NCBI GenBank assembly: GCA_903958915.1
Contig: CAJBVC010000713.1
Span: forward strand, 1-5,755
Source of the DNA: an uncultured beta proteobacterium
GTDB taxonomy: Bacteria > Pseudomonadota > Gammaproteobacteria > Burkholderiales > Burkholderiaceae_C
Direction of reading: 5' to 3'
Length of the DNA: 5,755 nt
Shown here: positions 5,642-5,755 of the stretch, in pieces
Layout: each line of letters begins with the position of its first letter
Position numbering within the stretch: position 1 is the first letter of the stretch
The notes under the pieces: generated by a model
The model's input: the letters and a program-made list of their open reading frames with translations, nothing else
The model's database searches: none
Told to the model about the DNA's origin: nothing
Made by a program: the position numbers and the translations under genes

Positions 5642-5709
5642 CCTGAACTGAGCTCCGAACTCCCTTCCGAACTTTTCGGGGTGCATCGGAATTTCCCTCG
5701 GAAATCGCT
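5642..5709. repeat. Cluster of 12-bp-phased GAACT and TCGGAA repeats
   Basis: CCTGAACT at 5642, TCCGAACT at 5654 and TCCGAACT at 5666 are exactly 12 bp apart. TCGGAA then occurs at 5686 and 5698, again 12 bp apart and in roughly opposite orientation to the first set (TTCCGA versus TCGGAA). CCGAA-CTT-TTCGG at 5667-5679 is an inverted repeat. This could be a protein-binding array, for example arm sites of a tyrosine recombinase or an operator. No protein gene is visible here up to 5755. Confidence 0.4.
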
Positions 5710-5755
5710 ATATGGGTCAATGGGTTGCGTATAGCCCGTTGCGATTCTGCCGAAC

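Noticed and set aside
2703..5722. Shared 11-mer TGGGTCAATGG at 2703 and 5712 as element ends
   Set aside because: A match of this length is expected by chance in a window of this size, and the flanks show no further similarity.
5571..5755. Group I intron interrupting the tRNA anticodon loop
   Set aside because: The 5' exon does not end in U, a Rho-independent terminator follows within 60 nt, and no intron core or 3' tRNA half is visible.
1..5755. CRISPR array, insertion sequence or rRNA
   Set aside because: No regularly spaced long repeats, transposase-like frame with terminal inverted repeats, or rRNA sequence was seen.

Overview
The window is bacterial DNA. It most resembles a betaproteobacterium of the order Burkholderiales, perhaps Comamonadaceae. 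This rests on the type of proteins present, the roughly 55% GC coding style, and a GCTA/TAGC-plus-terminator tail at 5577-5628 that looks like the intergenic tails of that family. The assignment is an inference and no species is claimed.

Left arm, minus strand (1-2476): one long open reading frame enters from beyond the left edge and starts at 2476. Its 825 visible codons encode an exported multidomain protein. In order these are a signal peptide, a PPC-like beta domain, two tandem Trp-rich repeats, a beta-rich linker and a metallopeptidase-like domain with an HELLH zinc motif. A 373-bp non-coding stretch follows (2477-2849), holding a possible promoter and TATGGCAACT direct repeats.

Middle (2850-4530): on the minus strand, a two-gene unit encodes a receiver-domain response regulator with an SH3/KOW-like tail instead of a DNA-binding domain, followed by a small DUF5710 protein. 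The regulator's TGA stop overlaps the TTG start of the second gene. Diverging from this unit on the plus strand are a DUF3144-family protein and a small two-helix membrane protein, 22 bp apart.

Right arm (4531-5755): a plus-strand gene encodes a CAP/SCP-domain lipoprotein with a TTG start. After about 170 bp of unexplained sequence comes a stable-RNA-like promoter and then exactly the first 38 nucleotides of a tRNA-Lys(CUU). The tRNA stops at the last base of the anticodon loop and is followed by a small hairpin and a Rho-independent terminator, with no 3' half in the window. Beyond it lies a cluster of 12-bp-phased GAACT and TCGGAA repeats. This end looks like a rearrangement or integration junction.

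No complete known system such as a defence island, CRISPR or transposon is visible. The least ordinary items are the truncated tRNA with its repeat cluster, the DNA-binding-free response regulator coupled to a DUF5710 protein, and the large exported metallopeptidase-like protein.
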